A DNA stretch of 64,000 bases. It comes from Listeria booriae. Its GTDB lineage: Bacteria; Bacillota; Bacilli; Lactobacillales; Listeriaceae. The position numbers and the translations under genes are program-made. Below are positions 37,991 through 45,399 of this stretch, one piece after another. Positions within the stretch are counted from its first letter, which is position 1; each line of letters begins with the position of its first letter. The notes below the pieces were generated by a model. It did no database searches and was not told where the DNA came from. It saw only the letters and a list, made by a program, of their open reading frames with translations. The DNA lies in NCBI RefSeq assembly GCF_000766865.1, contig NZ_JNFA01000019.1:333305-397304 (forward strand), given 5' to 3'.

Positions 37991-38873
37991 GTTCTTCTTG
38001 CGGCGACAAACCAAAGATCTTTCTTTGTACTGCCCTACCAGTAGGTGTTGCCGCTAGACCCCCTTCGCCAGTTTCACGCAATGAACTAGGCATTTGTAAC
38101 CCAACGCGGTACATCGCCTCTATTACTTCATCACATGGAATTCTACTTTTTATGCCTGCTAATGCCATATCTGCTGAAATCATCGCCTGTGAAGCTCCTA
38201 GCGCGTTACGTTTGACGCAAGGGACTTCCACGAGACCAGCAACTGGATCGCATACAAGACCTAACATATTTTTCATCGTCATTGCCATCGCTTCGGCCGA
38301 TTGTTCTGGTGTGCCTCCTGCTGCTTCTACAATGGCCGCTGATGCCATCGCGCTAGCAGAACCAATTTCCGCTTGGCAACCACCTGCTGCCCCAGAAATA
38401 AACGCTTTATTGGCAACAACAAAACCGAATGCGCCTGCTGTGAATAAGAAGCGCAACATCGCTTCACGAGACATGTCTAAACGGTCTTTCACCGCATATA
38501 AAACACCAGGAACAACACCCGCACTACCAGCAGTTGGCGTCGCGCAAATGACACCCATCGCGGCATTTACTTCGTTTGTAGCAATGGCTTTCGCTACAGC
38601 ATCTAGAATCACTTCACCAGAAAGCATGTTTCCTTTTGCGATATAGTCACGCATTAAAACCGCATCTCCGCCAGTAAGGCCAGTCGTTGATTCCACGCCA
38701 TCTTCCCCGCGCTTAATCGCCTCTTCCATCACTGTTAAATTACGATCCATTACTTCCAAAATAGTTTCCCGCGAACTTCCAGTAACATGCATTTCGCGCT
38801 CAATCATGATTTCCGAAATCGGCTTACTTTCGCGATTCGCGATGTCAATTAATTCTGCAACTGTGTGGAACAT
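37974..38873 (-). CDS. sdaAA: L-serine dehydratase, alpha subunit
   Basis: The catalytic chain (299 residues) of the iron-sulfur L-serine deaminase, which converts serine to pyruvate and ammonia. Conserved Cys-containing motifs are GVICATPTAGSAG, ISGAAGGCQAEIG and VCDPVAGLVEVPCVKRN, which hold the 4Fe-4S cluster. It works with the beta subunit encoded just upstream. A hairpin lies between the two genes. Confidence 0.96.
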   Translation of the reverse strand: MFHTVAELIDIANRESKPISEIMIEREMHVTGSSRETILEVMDRNLTVMEEAIKRGEDGVESTTGLTGGDAVLMRDYIAKGNMLSGEVILDAVAKAIATNEVNAAMGVICATPTAGSAGVVPGVLYAVKDRLDMSREAMLRFLFTAGAFGFVVANKAFISGAAGGCQAEIGSASAMASAAIVEAAGGTPEQSAEAMAMTMKNMLGLVCDPVAGLVEVPCVKRNALGASQAMISADMALAGIKSRIPCDEVIEAMYRVGLQMPSSLRETGEGGLAATPTGRAVQRKIFGLSPQEEREESE

Positions 38874-38907
38874 TTTATTACCTCCTACTTCTCATGTTAC
38901 ATACAAG

Positions 38908-38936
38908 AAAAATGGAGCATAACCGCACCACTTTTC
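38908..38936 (-). terminator. Short hairpin between sdaAB and sdaAA
   Basis: AAAAGTGG-GC pairs with GC-CCATTTTT on the minus strand, with a T-rich tail. It starts at the sdaAB stop and may reduce transcription of sdaAA relative to sdaAB. Confidence 0.5.
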
Positions 38937-39601
38937 TATAAAACAAAACTCGCCACTTGATAAATGTCTGGCAACTGCTTAATTTCATCCAAAACCGACT
39001 GTTCAACACGCTGATCGACTTCCAGAACCATTAAGGCTTCGTCACCTTTTACTTTGCGAGACACTTTCATTTGACCAATATTAATTTCATGTTTCGCAAA
39101 AATGCCTGATACAGCAGCAATCGCGCCAAACCGGTCTTTATGCAAAACTAAAACGGCCGGTGACATTCCTGTAAACTCTAACTCAAATTCGTTAAGACGC
39201 ACAATTTCAATTTTGCCACCACCGATGGATGCGCCGACTAATGTCGTTTGTTGCATACCGTTTTTCAGTACAAGTTTTACCGTGTTGGGGTGGGAAGCTT
39301 CTTCTACTTCCTCAATGAAATTAATATGCATTCCCCATTCTTCGGCAAGCTTCATCGCATCAGGCATCCGCTCGTCATCTGTTTCAAAACCAAGCAAGCC
39401 GCCAATTAAAGCGACATCTGTTCCGTGACCTTTATACGTCTTGGCAAAAGAACCGTACAAATGAATGTCCACTTGCATCGGCATTTCATTAAACACACTA
39501 CGCGCAACGGCTCCAATCCGACAAGCTCCGGCTGTGTGAGAACTTGAAGGTCCAATCATTACCGGTCCAATAATATCAAATACACTATTAAATTTCATCA
39601 T
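38936..39601 (-). CDS. sdaAB: L-serine dehydratase, beta subunit
   Basis: The beta chain (221 residues). The N-terminal domain has the serine-deaminase motif SVFDIIGPVMIGPSSSHTAGA, and a C-terminal ACT domain (ALLVLHKDRFGAIAAVSGIF, then VSRKVKGDEALMVLEVD) probably senses serine. The ATG at 39601 has an AAGGGG site; five more codons are open upstream. Confidence 0.95.
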   Translation of the reverse strand: MMKFNSVFDIIGPVMIGPSSSHTAGACRIGAVARSVFNEMPMQVDIHLYGSFAKTYKGHGTDVALIGGLLGFETDDERMPDAMKLAEEWGMHINFIEEVEEASHPNTVKLVLKNGMQQTTLVGASIGGGKIEIVRLNEFELEFTGMSPAVLVLHKDRFGAIAAVSGIFAKHEINIGQMKVSRKVKGDEALMVLEVDQRVEQSVLDEIKQLPDIYQVASFVL

Positions 39602-39670
39602 GCCTCGCCCCTTCATGATTTCATAAAACGCTCTTTATTGCTATGTCTATAATAACTAAAAAATGAAATG

Positions 39671-39704
39671 TACGGCGCGATAATTGTTAGTTTGCCACGC
39701 CGCA
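39671..39704 (-). terminator. Possible terminator of yloU-fakA
   Basis: CGGCG / CGCCG stem with a ~20-nt loop. The minus strand then reads ACATTTCATTTTTT, so the T run is displaced; this is a weak call. Confidence 0.45.
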
Positions 39705-39709
39705 ACACT

Positions 39710-41368
39710 TTATTCTACTGAAAAAATATACGGGTAAACAGGTTGTCCGCCAGAATGAATTTCGAATTCGATATCTGGGAATTGATTCGATACTTCTTCG
39801 GCAATTTTTTCTGCGTCTGCTTCTGTGACATCCGCTCCATAAAGCAATGTCACGATTTCGCTGTAGTCATCCACCATTTTTGTTAGTGTAGCTACCGTTG
39901 TTGCTTCTAAGCTTGGATTGCTGATTTTAATATCGCCCTCTACGATACCGATGTAGTCGTCTTTTTTGATTGTTACGCCTTCTACGGTTGTATCGCGTAC
40001 GGCTGTTGTTACTTGACCGCTTGATACGTCTTGGATAGCTGCAATCATTTCGTTCGCGTTATTTTCAAATGATTCTTCTGCTTGGAAAACAAGTAATGCC
40101 GCCAAACCTTGAGGAATCGTTTTTGTTGGAATGATTTTCACTTTATCGTCGCCCAGAATTAGTGCTGCTTGATCCGCTGCCATTTGGATGTTTTTGTTAT
40201 TTGGTAAAACAAAAACTTGTTCGGCGTTTGCGGATTCGATCGCCTTCACGATATCTTCTGTGCTCGGATTCATCGTTTGTCCACCGGAAAGTACGACTGT
40301 TGCGCCAACGCTTTCGAATAAACGTTTGATGCCATCGCCGACGGAAACAGTCACAATGCCGTATGGCGCTTTTTCAGAGACTTCTTCTGGTTTATCTTTA
40401 ACGACTTCGCGATGCTGTTCGCGCATGTTTTCGATTTTTAGTTTGATTAGGCTTCCGTATTGTTGGCCGTAGTTCAAGACTTTTCCTGGGTACTCGGTAT
40501 GCACATGTACTTTGGCTACTTCGTCATCGGCAACGACTAGTAAGGAGTCGCCCATTTCGGCAAGGTCGTCGCGGAACTGTTCTTCGTTAAATTTCTTTTG
40601 ACCTGTCTTGTTTTCGTTAATTTGCACCATGATTTCTGTACAATAGCCGTAAACAATGTCTTCTGTTGACATGAAATCTTGGACGTGACGATGATGTTCT
40701 GCGTTGATAAGTTCGCCCATGGACGCTGTGTAGTTCGTCATGCCTTCTTCTTTTCCAGTTAACGCTGCGTAGAATCCTTCGTAAATAATGATTAAACCTT
40801 GCCCACCGCTATCAACAACGCCAACTTCTTTTAGAACTGGTAGCATTTCTTGCGTTTTTGCAAGGACGATTTTACCTTTTTCTAAAATTTGTTGCATCAC
40901 AAACTCGATGTCTTCGGATTCGTTTGCCGCGATAGCCCCTGCTTTGGCTGCTTCACGCGCAACAGTCAGAATGGTGCCTTCGACTGGTTTCATAACCGCT
41001 TTATAAGCCGTCTCAACGCCTGCTGTGAATGCTGCAGCGAATTCTTTTGTATTTAGTTCTGTTTTACCTTCAATGGCTTTTGAAAAACCGCGAAACAGTT
41101 GGGATAAAATAACGCCCGAGTTACCACGTGCCCCCATAAGTAAACCTTTAGCTAGACTTGCCCCGACAGTACCTACCGTTGTTAAACTATTACGTCCAAC
41201 TTCTTGGGCACCGCTTGTCATTGATAAATTCATATTTGTTCCCGTATCGCCATCTGGCACCGGAAATACATTTAATGAATCGACAAAGTCAGCATTTTTT
41301 GCTAAGTTTTCTGCTCCTGCTGCGATCATTGCCGCTAATTTCTCTCCATTTAACTGATACATCACCAC
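39710..41368 (-). CDS. fakA: Fatty acid kinase subunit FakA (DhaL/DegV-associated, YloV)
   Basis: A 552-residue kinase that phosphorylates fatty acids bound to FakB (DegV) proteins. The N-terminal DhaL-type ATP domain has FPVPDGDTGTNMNLSMTSG (metal-binding Asp residues) and GARGNSGVILSQLFRG. The middle and C-terminal DUF1949-like domain contains VLSGGQTMNPSTEDI and VLPNNKNIQMAA. The start is GTG nine bases after AAGGAGGA; an ATG two codons later is possible. It follows yloU, the standard pairing. Confidence 0.94.
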   Translation of the reverse strand: MVMYQLNGEKLAAMIAAGAENLAKNADFVDSLNVFPVPDGDTGTNMNLSMTSGAQEVGRNSLTTVGTVGASLAKGLLMGARGNSGVILSQLFRGFSKAIEGKTELNTKEFAAAFTAGVETAYKAVMKPVEGTILTVAREAAKAGAIAANESEDIEFVMQQILEKGKIVLAKTQEMLPVLKEVGVVDSGGQGLIIIYEGFYAALTGKEEGMTNYTASMGELINAEHHRHVQDFMSTEDIVYGYCTEIMVQINENKTGQKKFNEEQFRDDLAEMGDSLLVVADDEVAKVHVHTEYPGKVLNYGQQYGSLIKLKIENMREQHREVVKDKPEEVSEKAPYGIVTVSVGDGIKRLFESVGATVVLSGGQTMNPSTEDIVKAIESANAEQVFVLPNNKNIQMAADQAALILGDDKVKIIPTKTIPQGLAALLVFQAEESFENNANEMIAAIQDVSSGQVTTAVRDTTVEGVTIKKDDYIGIVEGDIKISNPSLEATTVATLTKMVDDYSEIVTLLYGADVTEADAEKIAEEVSNQFPDIEFEIHSGGQPVYPYIFSVE

Positions 41369-41383
41369 GATTACGTATCCTCC

Positions 41384-41749
41384 TTATGCTTCGTTCGTCA
41401 CACGGACACCCTGGACATAGATATTCACAGAATCCACTGTGATGCCCAACGTTTTTTCTAATGTATACTTCACGCGCTCTTGTACGTTATGCGCAACTTC
41501 TGAGATTTTAGTGCCAAAACCGACGATAATATACATATCAATATTCAAACCGTCGTCTTCTTGACGAACAATAACACCTTTCGTATAGTTCTCGCGGCGT
41601 AAAATATCGGTCAAGCCGTCGCGAATTTGGTGCTGACTCGCCATGCCTACAATACCAAAATTCTCTTCCGCTGCCCCGCCTGCGAGTGTGGCGATTACAT
41701 CTGTCGTAATGTCAATTTTGCCAAGTTTTGTTTCCATTTCAATTGTCAT
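41384..41749 (-). CDS. yloU: Asp23/Gls24-family protein YloU
   Basis: A 121-residue Asp23/DUF322 protein (ITTDVIATLAGGAAEENFGIVGMA, then LNIDMYIIVGFGTKISEVAHNVQERVK). These proteins are abundant and linked to membrane or envelope homeostasis. YloU is commonly encoded directly before fakA, as here (15-bp gap). A GGAGGA site precedes the ATG. Confidence 0.94.
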   Translation of the reverse strand: MTIEMETKLGKIDITTDVIATLAGGAAEENFGIVGMASQHQIRDGLTDILRRENYTKGVIVRQEDDGLNIDMYIIVGFGTKISEVAHNVQERVKYTLEKTLGITVDSVNIYVQGVRVTNEA

Positions 41750-41826
41750 CTTTATAGTTCCTCCTTAATTAAGTAAGGTTGGTAAAAGTGCTTCGCGAAA
41801 AACGAGCGCTTTAGTTTGCTATTAAA

Positions 41827-41832
41827 ATTATA
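41827..41832 (-). promoter_or_regulatory. -10 element of the yloU-fakA promoter
   Basis: A perfect minus-strand TATAAT preceded by AAG, without a clear -35, about 80 bp before yloU. It marks the left boundary of the repeat-filled non-coding region. Confidence 0.55.
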
Positions 41833-41913
41833 CTTACATTGCTGTACTTCTCTATTCTACTATATTAATGGGGGGTTGGGAAGGAGTTTGTTGCAGCACT
41901 TACGAAGTGCTCG

Positions 41914-42320
41914 GACTGAGTTAGAGCTGCAATATGCATGTGAGCGGAGCGAGGATGTAATCCTTTGGGTTGAGATGACGGGGAATTTGGATAAATGGAG
42001 GATTGGACGGAGAGCTTTTTTAGTGGGGACGCATGCTTGCTTGTTTGCTGAATTAGAGTCTCAATATGCATAGGAGCGAGAGCGAGTATGTAATCCTTTG
42101 GTTGGTAGGTGACGGGAAACTTGAACTAGCAGGAAATGGAATGGGGATTTTTTTTCTAACGTTTACGTTCGCTATGCCTGACTGAGTTAGAGCTGCAATA
42201 TGCATGTGAACGGAGTGAGGATGTAATCCTTTGGGGTTGAGGTGACGGGGATTTGGATAAATGGAGGATTGGACGGGGGGCTTTTTTTAGCGGAGGTGTC
42301 TGCTTTCCTTGTTTGCTGGG
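41914..42320. repeat. Three-copy 133-bp tandem repeat (A1-A2-A3)
   Basis: Copies begin near 41914, 42047 and 42180; the shared core AATATGCAT occurs at 41931, 42063 and 42197. A1 and A3 agree over about 135 bp, including ATGTAATCCTTTGG and GGATAAATGGAGGATTGGACGG. A2 keeps the core and GTAATCCTTTGG but diverges at its end. No start codon with a ribosome site and conserved frame runs through the copies, so it is non-coding. The family is not one I recognise. Confidence 0.85.
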
Positions 42321-42406
42321 TTTGGACTTTCTGGAGACATGGCTACCGTCATGTTTTTACTTATGACTAGTTTTCCATCTTGGGTAGCCCGTCTAATTTG
42401 GTGTCT

Positions 42407-42524
42407 AGCCTCACGGGCTAGCTCCTCGAAAACTTCACAGCCTCCATAAAAAGCAAGAGCAGCTTTTTACTGCGCCTGCTCCAGTTTTTGTCGGAGCTGG
42501 GCGAGCCCGTTCGGCTTTTCGGGG
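42407..42524. repeat. Structured tandem element, copy B1
   Basis: Outer stem CGGGCTAGCTCC (42414-42425) pairs with GGAGCT (42493-42498) and AGCCCG (42504-42509) around a 5-nt bulge. An inner hairpin pairs GAGCAG (42457-42462) with CTGCTC (42476-42481). The unpaired stretches, including CTCGAAAACTTCACAGCCTCC, are identical in copy B2. No gene ends nearby on either strand, so terminator function for a known gene is not evident. Confidence 0.85.
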
Positions 42525-42530
42525 TTGTCC

Positions 42531-42648
42531 AGCCTCACACGCCAACTCCTCGAAAACTTCACAGCCTCCATAAAAAGCAAGAGCGGCTTTTTACTGCGGC
42601 CGCTCCAGTTTTTGTCGGAGTTAACGGGCGTGTTCGGCTTTTCGGGCT
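42531..42648. repeat. Structured tandem element, copy B2
   Basis: Same architecture as B1: CACGCCAACTCC (42538-42549) pairs with GGAGTT (42617-42622) and GGCGTG (42627-42632) around a 4-nt bulge, and GAGCGG (42581-42586) pairs with CCGCTC (42600-42605). Differences from B1 in the stems are matched on both arms. It ends about 40 bp before the rpmB promoter. Confidence 0.85.
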
Positions 42649-42687
42649 GTCAAGTAAAAATTCTTTGCAGGTTTTTCGCTTAAGAGG

Positions 42688-42716
42688 TTGCAATTGGGGT
42701 TTGTTTATGATAAATT
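42688..42716 (+). promoter_or_regulatory. Promoter of rpmB
   Basis: -35 TTGCAA (42688-42693), a 17-bp spacer and -10 TAAATT with upstream TG (42711-42716). Confidence 0.75.
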
Positions 42717-42735
42717 ATTGTAGTGTATGAAAAAC

Positions 42736-42777
42736 AAAAAGCTATTTTTTATGCGATAGATGATAAGCAGCTTTTTT
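42736..42777 (+). promoter_or_regulatory. Hairpin in the rpmB leader
   Basis: AAAAAGCT and AGCTTTTTT can pair across a 25-nt loop in the 85-nt leader, 15 nt before the AAGGAGGG ribosome site. It could act as a weak attenuator or stabilising stem; no known L28 leader model is recalled. Confidence 0.4.
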
Positions 42778-42806
42778 GAAGTAGCTCTGTAAGGAGGGAA
42801 ATAACG

Positions 42807-42995
42807 ATGGCAAAAGAATGTGTAATTACAGGCCGTAAATCTCGTTCTGGTAACAAACGTTCCCATGCGATGAATGCGAGTAAACGTACTTGGAAAGCAA
42901 ACTTGCAAAAGGTTCGTATTTTAGTAAATGGCAAACCTAAAAAAGTTTGGGTTTCTGCTCGTGCGCTTAAATCTGGTAAAGTTGAACGCGTTTAA
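42807..42995 (+). CDS. rpmB: 50S ribosomal protein L28
   Basis: L28 (62 residues) starts [16 protein letters not shown] and has [16 protein letters not shown] at the end. It has a single Cys and lacks the two CxxC pairs of the zinc-binding form, so it is the zinc-independent type. It is monocistronic, with its own promoter and terminator, divergent from yloU and convergent with the long thiN operon. Confidence 0.98.
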   Translation: MAKECVITGRKSRSGNKRSHAMNASKRTWKANLQKVRILVNGKPKKVWVSARALKSGKVERV

Positions 42996-43000
42996 TAAGA

Positions 43001-43037
43001 AAATGGATGCAGTGTCTTCGGGCAACTGCATTTTTTC
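43001..43037 (+). terminator. Terminator of rpmB
   Basis: ATGCAGT / ACTGCAT stem around GTCTTCGGGCA with a six-T tail, right after the rpmB stop. Confidence 0.88.
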
Positions 43038-43056
43038 TTGTCTTCATAAATCAAAA

Positions 43057-43110
43057 CAAGCAGGCAATCGTGTCTCCTCCGCAAAGGGCTCACGATTGCC
43101 TGCTTATTTT
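43057..43110 (-). terminator. Terminator of the coaBC-thiN-lipoprotein operon
   Basis: Perfect 15-bp stem AAGCAGGCAATCGTG / CACGATTGCCTGCTT followed by TTGTTTTGA on the minus strand, downstream of the last operon gene. Confidence 0.9.
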
Positions 43111-43130
43111 ATGTGAATTAACTCCTAAAT

Positions 43131-43613
43131 CTAAATACGCATAAATGTTGCGCCACGGTTGAAAATGCGGATATTATCGCCTGTTCCCTTGCCGATTTTG
43201 TTGTAAATATCTTTTTCGGTTAGGTCTGTACCTTTTGTTTTCCATGGATTCAGCGCGGTTAGTTGCCAGCTGTTATCGATTTTTTCGAGGGTTAGTTCTA
43301 ACTTTTCTGGAGTCTCTTTGTCGATGAATGTGAAAAGGTAGTGAATCTTGTCTTTTTGGTAGTAGGCGCCGTACAGATAGTCTTTGCCGTCGATAATGTC
43401 TTGGTAGCTGCTCTGGTATTTCGGCAGACTAGACCCTTTTAGCGGCAGTTCTTTTTTTGCAAAAACATCTTGGATGAGGCTGGTTGCAAGTTCGTCAGCT
43501 TGTTTGTCTGGGCTTGCACTTTTGTTATCATTGAGGCCATTTGGTGCCGTTGAACATGCGCCTAACAGAAAAATAAGACACAGTGAAAAAGTGATGAGTA
43601 GTTTTTTCGTCAT
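43131..43613 (-). CDS. Predicted lipoprotein of unknown function
   Basis: A 160-residue protein with a type II signal peptide (MTKKLLITFSLCLIFLL) and lipobox LGAC at residues 17-20, so it is likely anchored on the outer face of the membrane. The mature part has a Ser/Asn-rich linker and then a single alpha/beta domain (DIIDGKDYLYGAYYQKD, HYLFTFIDKETPEKLELTLE). I do not recognise the family. It is the last gene of the operon and directly follows a small membrane protein gene. Confidence 0.8.
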   Translation of the reverse strand: MTKKLLITFSLCLIFLLGACSTAPNGLNDNKSASPDKQADELATSLIQDVFAKKELPLKGSSLPKYQSSYQDIIDGKDYLYGAYYQKDKIHYLFTFIDKETPEKLELTLEKIDNSWQLTALNPWKTKGTDLTEKDIYNKIGKGTGDNIRIFNRGATFMRI

Positions 43614-43973
43614 TTAGCGTTCGCCCTTTTCAAGCTTGTCCACGTTAGATGTGATGACACCGCCGACTAAAATCGCGATTCCAGGGAACGGATTGACAAA
43701 AATCGCGCAGGCAATTCCAGTTATTGTCAGGGTTAACCCTGCTTTGTAGTAACTTTTACGAATCAGAAAAATAAGACCGATGATTGCGATTAGCATGAAG
43801 AAAATCCCGATATACGTCATACTCATCATGGCGCCGTGGATTGGGTTGTCTGCATTCTTGCCGAGGTTGATGAATGTCTGGATTTGGACAAGTACGCCTA
43901 AAGCAAGACCGATAATGGTTACGATTAAGGCTATTTTGGATCGTTTTGCAATTAATACACTGTTATCTTTCAT
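43614..43973 (-). CDS. Small four-helix membrane protein
   Basis: A 119-residue integral membrane protein with about four hydrophobic segments (IALIVTIIGLALGVLVQI, SMTYIGIFFMLIAIIGLIFLI, AGLTLTITGIACAIF, IAILVGGVITS). It resembles the DUF4064/DUF4190-type small membrane proteins without a known role. It lies between thiN and the lipoprotein gene with almost no gaps. Confidence 0.75.
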   Translation of the reverse strand: MKDNSVLIAKRSKIALIVTIIGLALGVLVQIQTFINLGKNADNPIHGAMMSMTYIGIFFMLIAIIGLIFLIRKSYYKAGLTLTITGIACAIFVNPFPGIAILVGGVITSNVDKLEKGER

Positions 43974-43985
43974 TGAAATCTCCTT

Positions 43986-44624
43986 CTAGTCGTTACTTTG
44001 AATAAATAAAATTAAACCTGTTTGGAATGAAAAATTGCCTGTTTCTGCGATGAATTCATTGCTTGACAAGGCTGCGCCAAACGGGTATTTTGCGTTGGTT
44101 AAAGGATATTTGAAACCGGTTAAAGTTAAGCCTTCGACATTCGCCATGGTTGTGAACGCAACGTATTTCTTGTCAGGCAGACGCGAAACGGTATATTCGC
44201 CAGGGGTGTACATTTTGATGTAGTTATAGCGATCGATGAGTTCAATTTTCGCGATATCTGGTAAAAAACGTGGCTGCATGAGCATCATTAAATTGGCGAG
44301 TAAATGGTCGAGCCGCCCTCCTGTTGCGCCAAAAATACGAATCGTGTCTGGGTTCTGTTTGAGCGCCCATTGAAGGCCTATTTCCGTGTCGGTTTCGTCT
44401 TTTTCGGCTGGAAATTCGGTGACGGTTGTGATGGTTTTTAAGTGTTCGAGTTCCGTCTTGGATAGCGAATCGAAGTCTCCCATCGCGCTGATTGGAGTGA
44501 TACCTCGTTCGATTAGGCGGATGGCACCACGGTCTACGCCAATCCAAGGAATGGTTTTGTCGTAGGTTGTGATGTCGGGAAGTTCGGATTCAGGTCCGCC
44601 GACCATGATATGTATCGTTTTCAT
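43986..44624 (-). CDS. thiN: Thiamine pyrophosphokinase
   Basis: ThiN (212 residues) converts thiamine to thiamine pyrophosphate. The catalytic part has IGVDRGAIRLIERGITP, AMGDFDSLS, FPAEKDETDTEIGLQWAL and GATGGRLDHLLANLMML. The C-terminal part is the beta-sandwich that binds thiamine. The ATG at 44624 behind AGGAGCC is used; the frame runs a little further upstream without support. Confidence 0.95.
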   Translation of the reverse strand: MKTIHIMVGGPESELPDITTYDKTIPWIGVDRGAIRLIERGITPISAMGDFDSLSKTELEHLKTITTVTEFPAEKDETDTEIGLQWALKQNPDTIRIFGATGGRLDHLLANLMMLMQPRFLPDIAKIELIDRYNYIKMYTPGEYTVSRLPDKKYVAFTTMANVEGLTLTGFKYPLTNAKYPFGAALSSNEFIAETGNFSFQTGLILFIQSND

Positions 44625-44686
44625 TGGGTGGCTCCTTTCTTTGTGTATCGTGAATAAGCATTGTCGTGGCGTAACTTCAAATTTAC

Positions 44687-44728
44687 AACGGCCAACCCTT
44701 TGGAGCACAAAGGGCTAAACTGGCCGTT
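44687..44728 (-). other. Hairpin between rpe and thiN
   Basis: Nested stem AACGGCCA / TGGCCGTT with inner CCCTTTG / CAAAGGG on the minus strand, lacking a T run. It may be an RNA processing or stability element inside the operon, or a weak terminator. Confidence 0.6.
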
Positions 44729-44740
44729 ATTACTTTTATA

Positions 44741-45397
44741 TTAGTCCCCAACAACTTCTCTTAGCTTGTCCATTGCCTTCTCACGGTTTTTGTTCCCATA
44801 AATATAAGAACCCGCGACGAAGACATTGGCGCCTGCTGCGACGCATAATGGGGCTGTTTTATCATCTACTCCGCCATCTACTTCGATTTCGATGTTGAGA
44901 TTTTTCTCATCGATTATAGCTTTTGTTGCTTCGATTTTTGGTAGGACTTCTTTGATGAAGCTTTGGCCGCCGAATCCTGGGTTGACGGTCATAAATAGGA
45001 TTAGGTCGACTTCTTCTAGTACGTGTTTAATCATTTCAATCGGCGTCGCTGGGTTTAAAACAACGCCCGCTTTGACGTCAAATGAACGAATAAGTTGTAG
45101 TGTTCGATGCAAATGCGGGCATGCTTCAACGTGTACGGAAATATAGTCGGCGCCCGCTTTTGCGAAGTCTGGAATGTAACGGTCTGGGTTTTCAATCATT
45201 AGATGGACGTCTAGTGGTAATTTCGTGACTGGGCGGATTGCTTTGACAACGCTTGGTCCGAATGTGATGTTTGGTACGAAATGACCGTCCATAACGTCTA
45301 CGTGAATGTAGTCCGCGCCGTAGCTTTCTACTTCTTTAATATCTGCTGCAAGGTTTGCAAAATCTGCGCTAAGTATTGATGGAGCGATTTTTCCCAT
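44741..45397 (-). CDS. rpe: Ribulose-phosphate 3-epimerase
   Basis: Rpe (218 residues) is a TIM-barrel enzyme of the pentose phosphate pathway. Metal-site motifs are SILSADFANLA, YIHVDVMDGHFVPNIT, LPLDVHLMIENPDRY, MTVNPGFGGQSFI and EVDGGVDDKT. It begins 2 bp after the rsgA stop, the usual order after stp-prkC-rsgA. Confidence 0.97.
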   Translation of the reverse strand: MGKIAPSILSADFANLAADIKEVESYGADYIHVDVMDGHFVPNITFGPSVVKAIRPVTKLPLDVHLMIENPDRYIPDFAKAGADYISVHVEACPHLHRTLQLIRSFDVKAGVVLNPATPIEMIKHVLEEVDLILFMTVNPGFGGQSFIKEVLPKIEATKAIIDEKNLNIEIEVDGGVDDKTAPLCVAAGANVFVAGSYIYGNKNREKAMDKLREVVGD

Positions 45398-45399
45398 GA

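Noticed and set aside
41816..42073. Small coding frames across the A repeats
   Set aside because: The frame is not maintained between copies, no ribosome site precedes it, and repeats explain the open frame.
42407..42648. LhrC-type multicopy small RNA or known riboswitch
   Set aside because: I do not see the repeated CU-rich motifs of LhrC or conserved cores of common riboswitches; the identity stays open.
42488..42730. Small protein gene spanning the B elements
   Set aside because: B1 and B2 differ by a single-base length change that breaks the frame between copies, whereas stem pairing is preserved.
44687..44728. Intrinsic terminator between rpe and thiN
   Set aside because: The stem is strong but no T run follows, and genes on both sides are conserved operon members; recorded as a hairpin only.
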